Part shown: positions 7,366-10,803 of the stretch, piece after piece
How the letters are laid out: each line of letters opens with the position of its first letter
How positions within the stretch are numbered: the stretch's first letter is position 1
Program-made: the position numbers and the translations under genes
DNA from: Pseudomonadota bacterium
GTDB lineage: Bacteria; Pseudomonadota; Alphaproteobacteria; Micavibrionales; UBA2020
Direction: 5' to 3'
DNA length: 10,803 nucleotides
Assembly (NCBI GenBank): GCA_023444705.1
Contig: JAEXMB010000102.1
Coordinates: 1 to 10,803, forward strand
Notes under the pieces: generated by a model
The model's input: only the letters and a program-made list of their open reading frames with translations
The model's database searches: none
What the model was told of the DNA's origin: nothing

Positions 7366-8022
7366 ATGGCCTGGGGGAAAGAAAACAACGCAGCACAACA
7401 GACAGTATCGCTGGCCGATCTGCGCACGGTCATCGCCGACCGCCTGCAGGCAGCCCAGCGCCGTCTGGACCCTGCCAGCGCCACGGCGGCCTTCGCCGAT
7501 GCCAACGCCAGCCATCACGACAGCATGATCGGCAGCCTGATCTTTGGCATGGTCTGCTGGACACCCTGCATCGATGTTCTGGCCGCCAATATGCTGGATG
7601 GCGCCGTTGCCGCCGCCGCGACCAGCCCCGTTCTGGCCGCCGCCGCTGACGGCCTCAGCCTGGTGTGGGACGAGAAAGCCTATAAAAACCGCCGCCGCAA
7701 CACCCTGTCGATCGCTTTCAAGGACGGTATCTATCACGGCGGCCGCAAGCAGGCCGGCAACCTGAACGCGGATCAGGTCAAGCGCAAGTTCAATATGGTC
7801 GCTGCCAACGAAAACGCGCGCTATGCCTACGATGCAGGCGCTGAAATCGCGGGCATGTCGGAAATGCTGGATGCGATTGATCGTCTGGAGCAACAGGGCG
7901 TTACCCTGATCGCGCTGGAAAAAGGCCTGCCGGTTTCGGCTTCGCTGACCGCGGCTGTCGCCAAGCAGGGCCGCAAACCGGCGGTTTATGGTCAAAGCCA
8001 CATCCTGCGCATGGCCGCCTAA
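7366..8022 (+). CDS. Hypothetical protein, 218 aa, first of three unknown genes
   Basis: I do not recognise this protein. The start is supported by a purine-rich site (AGGGGAAAAG) directly before the ATG. After a charged helical N-terminus (residues 13-36) there is a hydrophobic stretch, about 54-100, which contains MVCWTPCIDVLAANML with cysteines at 64 and 68 and an alanine-rich run. It may be a buried helical core or a short membrane hairpin rather than a classic transmembrane protein. The second half (101-218) is soluble looking, with a basic patch KNRRRN (107-112), the segment IAFKDGIYHGGRKQAGNL (116-133), and a helical stretch MSEMLDAIDRLEQQG (164-178). No catalytic motif, signal peptide or known domain stood out. 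Codon use resembles its neighbours. It begins a plus-strand run of three unknown genes downstream of the CtrA-like box. Confidence 0.75.
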   Translation: MAWGKENNAAQQTVSLADLRTVIADRLQAAQRRLDPASATAAFADANASHHDSMIGSLIFGMVCWTPCIDVLAANMLDGAVAAAATSPVLAAAADGLSLVWDEKAYKNRRRNTLSIAFKDGIYHGGRKQAGNLNADQVKRKFNMVAANENARYAYDAGAEIAGMSEMLDAIDRLEQQGVTLIALEKGLPVSASLTAAVAKQGRKPAVYGQSHILRMAA

Positions 8023-8109
8023 ACCATTTCGGGGGCCGATACCTTTTGCGCAGGCTGGCGACCCGTGTCATCATGTAAGCTGTGATGAACCCAATGGAAT
8101 GCGCAATAA

Positions 8110-8973
8110 ATGCCTGTTTTTGAAGCCATGCTTGTGCGCGAGCGCATCAACATGAGCCAGCGTCCCATCGACGCGGGGGCGGATGAACAGACACAACTGA
8201 CGGTCATCCGCAGCACGCGCCTGCATTTGCAGTTGCCGGGCCGCGTGCGCGTTGAAAACGTCGTCATCCGCGCGCAGAACATGCACACCACACTGCGCAT
8301 CGGCGCCAAGGTTCTGTTCAGCTTTTTCAAAAGCGGCCTGTTCACCCGCCGTGCGGAGCCGTTTGACTGGCAAGGCATGTGGGAATTGCTGCTGACCAAT
8401 TACGAGCGCAAATACATCCCCGAGCTGTGGGCGGCGGTTTATATCGATGGCGAGGCCGTGTTTAAAACCGAAAAGGCTCCCTTCGTCGATGTGATCGAGC
8501 AATGCGCGCTGTTGTCGGTCGACAACTATGACGCCACTATGCAACTGACCGAAAAAGTAATGGGGCATCTGGGGCAGGATACGCATATCGAGCATGTGGC
8601 CAAGGTCGCGGCTGTCTTTACCGACGAAGGCACGCAAATGCGCTGCGGCGTTATCCACCGCGCGGGCGGCAAGGATTCGACCTTTAGCTTCACTGCGGCG
8701 GGCGGGGAGATGTACAGCCGTGTGATTCAGGGCTTTCATATCGCCGCATCTTTTCTTGAGGCGATTGATATCCGCCACTACATGCGCGAGGTGCAGCGCA
8801 AATTGCATACAGGCGATCTGACCAAATCCAGCCCCGAGATGACAAAATACAATGCGGGCCCGCAGCGCCTGAAAGACCTGCGCCGTGCGCTTGAGGCATT
8901 CGAGGAGCATTTCGACGTACGTTATCGTCCGGAAAAGCCCGATATCTTCGTGCCGCCGCGCGAAAATGTATAG
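8110..8973 (+). CDS. Hypothetical protein, 287 aa, second of three unknown genes
   Basis: No family was recognised. The protein is soluble looking, with no signal peptide and no membrane segment. An N-terminal beta-rich region (about 27-70: TQLTVIRSTRLHLQLPGRVR, then VENVVIRAQN) is followed by SFFKSGLF (71-78), an aromatic segment FDWQGMWELLLTNYERKYIP (85-104), and a central mixed region. A C-terminal helical part with many Arg and Glu residues (about 216-270) completes it. The start is uncertain: the ATG at 8110 has no obvious Shine-Dalgarno, and in-frame ATGs at 8128 and 8152 would also keep the beta-rich region. The 87 bp after the preceding gene hold no terminator, and the next gene starts 11 bp after this stop, so these genes are probably co-transcribed. 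Function cannot be stated. Confidence 0.75.
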   Translation: MPVFEAMLVRERINMSQRPIDAGADEQTQLTVIRSTRLHLQLPGRVRVENVVIRAQNMHTTLRIGAKVLFSFFKSGLFTRRAEPFDWQGMWELLLTNYERKYIPELWAAVYIDGEAVFKTEKAPFVDVIEQCALLSVDNYDATMQLTEKVMGHLGQDTHIEHVAKVAAVFTDEGTQMRCGVIHRAGGKDSTFSFTAAGGEMYSRVIQGFHIAASFLEAIDIRHYMREVQRKLHTGDLTKSSPEMTKYNAGPQRLKDLRRALEAFEEHFDVRYRPEKPDIFVPPRENV

Positions 8974-8984
8974 AGGAGAGATCA

Positions 8985-9599
8985 ATGGACCGCGACATGA
9001 TTGACCGCCTGATCGCCATGATGGCATCCGAAAACGATACCGATGCGGTCATGGGCCTGCGCGGGTTGCAGGGCCTGTTGCGTGCCGACGGCGTTGATTT
9101 CGCACAGGTCATGACGGCGATGATCGCCCATGCCGCGACAATGAAGGGGCCTGCAGCGCCTGCACCCGCATCGGCACCTGTTGCATCAGCGCCGGTGCCT
9201 GCGGTGCCAGCCGCGCCACCATCCGTGCCAGCCGCCGCTGTCAACGGCATGCCGCAATGCAGTGCTGCGGGCAGCGACATCACGCTGGCCACACCCGCAG
9301 GAGTGCAGGAAGTTATCGCGCTGCCCGCGCTGGCGGCGACGCATGCGGGCATGATTGCCGAAAGCCTGACCGATGCCATCGTCGCCGCCGTCATCAACAA
9401 AAGCCGCATGAAGCTCAAGCTGGTCGACAATAAAAACAGCAAGGGCGAGATCATTGAAACCATCCTGCGCGCCGAATACGACCGCGATGGCATGATGCCC
9501 GTGCAGGTCTGGGTCAATGCGCGCGGCGAGGTTGCGGCCCTTGCCGCCGTGCTGCGCAAAGGTCTGGCCAACGCCATGCCCGAAATCATGGCGGCATAA
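8985..9599 (+). CDS. Hypothetical two-domain protein with Ala/Pro linker, 204 aa
   Basis: No family was recognised with confidence. The start is well supported: AGGAGAG lies at 8974-8979, five bases before the ATG and directly after the preceding stop. Residues 1-50 form a helical module (MIDRLIAMMASENDTDAVMG, then LRGLQGLLRADGVDFAQVM). It resembles short helical N-terminal modules seen in many phage and alphaproteobacterial proteins, but I cannot name one. Residues 54-86 are an Ala/Pro linker with repeated AP and VP units. Residues 98-204 form a compact C-terminal domain, with KLKLVDNKNSKGEIIETILR (143-162) likely a strand-turn-helix and VQVWVNARGEV (173-183) a strand pair. It is cytoplasmic by appearance. 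The 11-bp spacing from the 287-aa gene argues for translational linkage. It converges on the O-methyltransferase with five bases between stops and no terminator. Confidence 0.75.
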   Translation: MDRDMIDRLIAMMASENDTDAVMGLRGLQGLLRADGVDFAQVMTAMIAHAATMKGPAAPAPASAPVASAPVPAVPAAPPSVPAAAVNGMPQCSAAGSDITLATPAGVQEVIALPALAATHAGMIAESLTDAIVAAVINKSRMKLKLVDNKNSKGEIIETILRAEYDRDGMMPVQVWVNARGEVAALAAVLRKGLANAMPEIMAA

Positions 9600-9604
9600 A
9601 ACAG

Positions 9605-10243
9605 CTATTTCTTTTGCGCGATGGTCAGGCCCTGATCGGTGGCCAGCATGATGCTGTGATATTTCGTGCTGTCGGACAGGCGGCGGTTGAAATCGCGCAT
9701 GGCCTGCCGCGCCGTTTCGCGCACGCGCTCAATCTCGCCGTCTTTCCAGACGGCATCGAACAAAAACGTATTGTCGCCGATGATCAGCCCGCCCTGACGC
9801 ACATGCGCTTCGGCCCAATCGAGGTAGCCGGTATAATTAAGCTTGTCGGCGTCGATGAATACGGCGTCAAAGGGGCCTTGGGCGGCCAGCGCATCAAGGC
9901 TTTGCAGGGCGTCGCCCTCGACCAGCGTGATGCCGGTCTGCCCGTCGATGAATCCGCGCGCGCGTTGCGCGCGTTTGGGGTCTTTTTCCAGCGTCCAGAC
10001 ATGGGCACCTGTGCTGGCCAGCCAGAGCGCGGAGTAGCCATAGAAAGTGCCGACCTCGACGATCTTTTTGGCGCCGATCATCCGGCAGAGCAGGGCAATC
10101 AGTTGCCCTTCCTCGGGGTGGAGGCTGATGTTATCCTCGTTCTCGGCCGCCGCTGCCGCGCGCACGCGCTGCATCAGCGGCGTTTCATGCGCGAAGAGCT
10201 GGCGGATATAATCATGGCGGCTGGCGAAAGCAGGATCATTCAT
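9605..10243 (-). CDS. Class I SAM-dependent O-methyltransferase (catechol/caffeoyl-CoA type), 212 aa
   Basis: This belongs to the small cation-dependent O-methyltransferase family (Methyltransf_3), which methylates catechol-like hydroxyls using SAM and a divalent metal. Motif I is KIVEVGTFYGYSALWLA (60-76), the acidic ribose-binding residue is in TLEKDP (84-89), and VFIDADKLNY (128-137) and GLIIGDN (152-158) supply the expected metal ligands Asp131, Asp157 and Asn158. Length is typical. A longer frame from 10399 exists, but its extra 52 residues are Pro/Cys-rich, unlike the family, and overlap the plus-strand sirtuin. The ATG at 10243 (MNDPAF) gives the usual family N-terminus. No Shine-Dalgarno is seen before it. 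The physiological substrate is unknown. It is divergent from the sirtuin with 17 bp between start codons. Confidence 0.9.
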   Translation of the reverse strand: MNDPAFASRHDYIRQLFAHETPLMQRVRAAAAAENEDNISLHPEEGQLIALLCRMIGAKKIVEVGTFYGYSALWLASTGAHVWTLEKDPKRAQRARGFIDGQTGITLVEGDALQSLDALAAQGPFDAVFIDADKLNYTGYLDWAEAHVRQGGLIIGDNTFLFDAVWKDGEIERVRETARQAMRDFNRRLSDSTKYHSIMLATDQGLTIAQKK

Positions 10244-10260
10244 GGCGGGGCAAGCATAGC

Positions 10261-10803
10261 ATGCGGGTAGTGGTTTTGACAGGGGCGGGAATTTCGGCGG
10301 AATCGGGTATCCGCACCTTCCGCGGTGCCGATGGCCTGTGGGAGGGCCACCGCATCGAGGATGTTGCCACACCGCAGGCCTTTGCGCGCAATCCAGCACT
10401 GGTCTATCGCTTTTATAACGAACGCCGGCAAGGCTTGCTGTCGCCCGCCGTTGCCCCCAATGCGGCCCATCAGGCGCTGGTCAGGCTCGAAGACGCCCTG
10501 GGCGACGACTTTTTGCTGGTGACGCAGAACATCGACGATCTGCACCAGCGGGCAGGGTCCAGACGCGTGCTGCCCATGCATGGCGAGTTGCGCACCGCGC
10601 GCTGCGACGCCTGCGATAATGTCAGCCCGTGGGATGGCGATTTCGACGATACGCACCAGTGCCCGCGCTGTGGTATGAACGGTGAGTTGCGCCCGCATGT
10701 GGTCTGGTTCGGCGAAATGCCGCTTTATATGGACGAGATACAGGATGCACTGTTGCAGGCTGATGTTTTTGCCGCCATCGGCACCTCGGGCAACGTCTAT
10801 CCG
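10261..10803 (+). CDS. cobB: NAD-dependent protein deacylase, Sir2/CobB class III, partial (first 181 codons)
   Basis: The frame stays open to the window edge, so the C-terminus is missing. Sirtuin motifs are complete as far as visible: GAGISAESGIRTFRG (8-22) for NAD binding, TQNIDDLHQRAG (88-99), the catalytic His107 in MHGE (106-109), zinc cysteines C115, C118, C134 and C137, RPHVVWFGE (144-152), and GTSGNVYP (174-181). Tyr52 and Arg55 in FYNERR match the YxxR pair that marks SIRT5/CobB-type enzymes, which remove succinyl and malonyl as well as acetyl groups. It acts on lysine residues of cytoplasmic proteins, consuming NAD and releasing nicotinamide. The ATG at 10261 places the N-terminus directly at the NAD-binding strand, as in the short form of E. 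coli CobB. The Shine-Dalgarno is weak at best. Confidence 0.95.
   Translation, partial: MRVVVLTGAGISAESGIRTFRGADGLWEGHRIEDVATPQAFARNPALVYRFYNERRQGLLSPAVAPNAAHQALVRLEDALGDDFLLVTQNIDDLHQRAGSRRVLPMHGELRTARCDACDNVSPWDGDFDDTHQCPRCGMNGELRPHVVWFGEMPLYMDEIQDALLQADVFAAIGTSGNVYP

Noticed and set aside
8071..9027. Minus-strand frame of 318 codons opposite the 287-aa gene
   Set aside because: Composition is antisense-like, it crosses an intergenic region, and the plus-strand genes have better spacing and a clear Shine-Dalgarno for the 204-aa gene.
10244..10399. N-terminal extension of the O-methyltransferase to a start at 10399
   Set aside because: The extra residues are unlike the family and overlap the NAD-binding region of the plus-strand sirtuin, which is plainly coding.

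Overview
The window looks like chromosomal DNA from a GC-rich alphaproteobacterium. The pointers are a UbiG, an NDUFAF5/BioC-type methyltransferase and a ComF protein close together, a sirtuin of the CobB/SIRT5 type, and a perfect match to the alphaproteobacterial CtrA box. A little-studied lineage is possible, because several open reading frames match no family I can name. No rRNA, tRNA, CRISPR array, insertion sequence or phage module was seen.

Left part (1-2624). On the minus strand, comF (phosphoribosyltransferase-like) is followed by an unreported 42-codon reading frame with a good Shine-Dalgarno. A perfect 9-bp inverted repeat (probable terminator) comes next, then an MFS transporter with its own AAGGAG site. 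A divergent intergenic region of 280 bp separates comF from the plus-strand operon.

Middle part (2625-7192). A 959-residue protein starts at a GTG. It joins an N-terminal class I SAM methyltransferase to two related modules that look like degenerate Nudix folds without a Nudix box, and ends in a Pro/Ala-rich tail. Its stop overlaps the start of an NDUFAF5/BioC-type methyltransferase (ATGA), so the two are probably translated together. That gene converges on ubiG (ubiquinone O-methyltransferase, minus strand) with 12 bp between stops.

Right part (7193-10803). A 173-bp AT-rich divergent region carries the TTAA-N7-TTAAC motif. It precedes three plus-strand genes of unknown function (218, 287 and 204 aa) that read as one transcription unit. 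They converge on a minus-strand catechol-type O-methyltransferase. The last gene is the N-terminal 181 codons of a Sir2/CobB deacylase, divergent from the O-methyltransferase with only 17 bp between start codons.

Recognised functions are ubiquinone synthesis (UbiG), probable respiratory complex I maturation (NDUFAF5-like), NAD-dependent deacylation (CobB), small-molecule methylation and export. The most novel items are the methyltransferase/double Nudix-like fusion, the three-gene unknown cluster with the CtrA-like box, and the small ORF. Four different SAM methyltransferases lie within about 7.6 kb.
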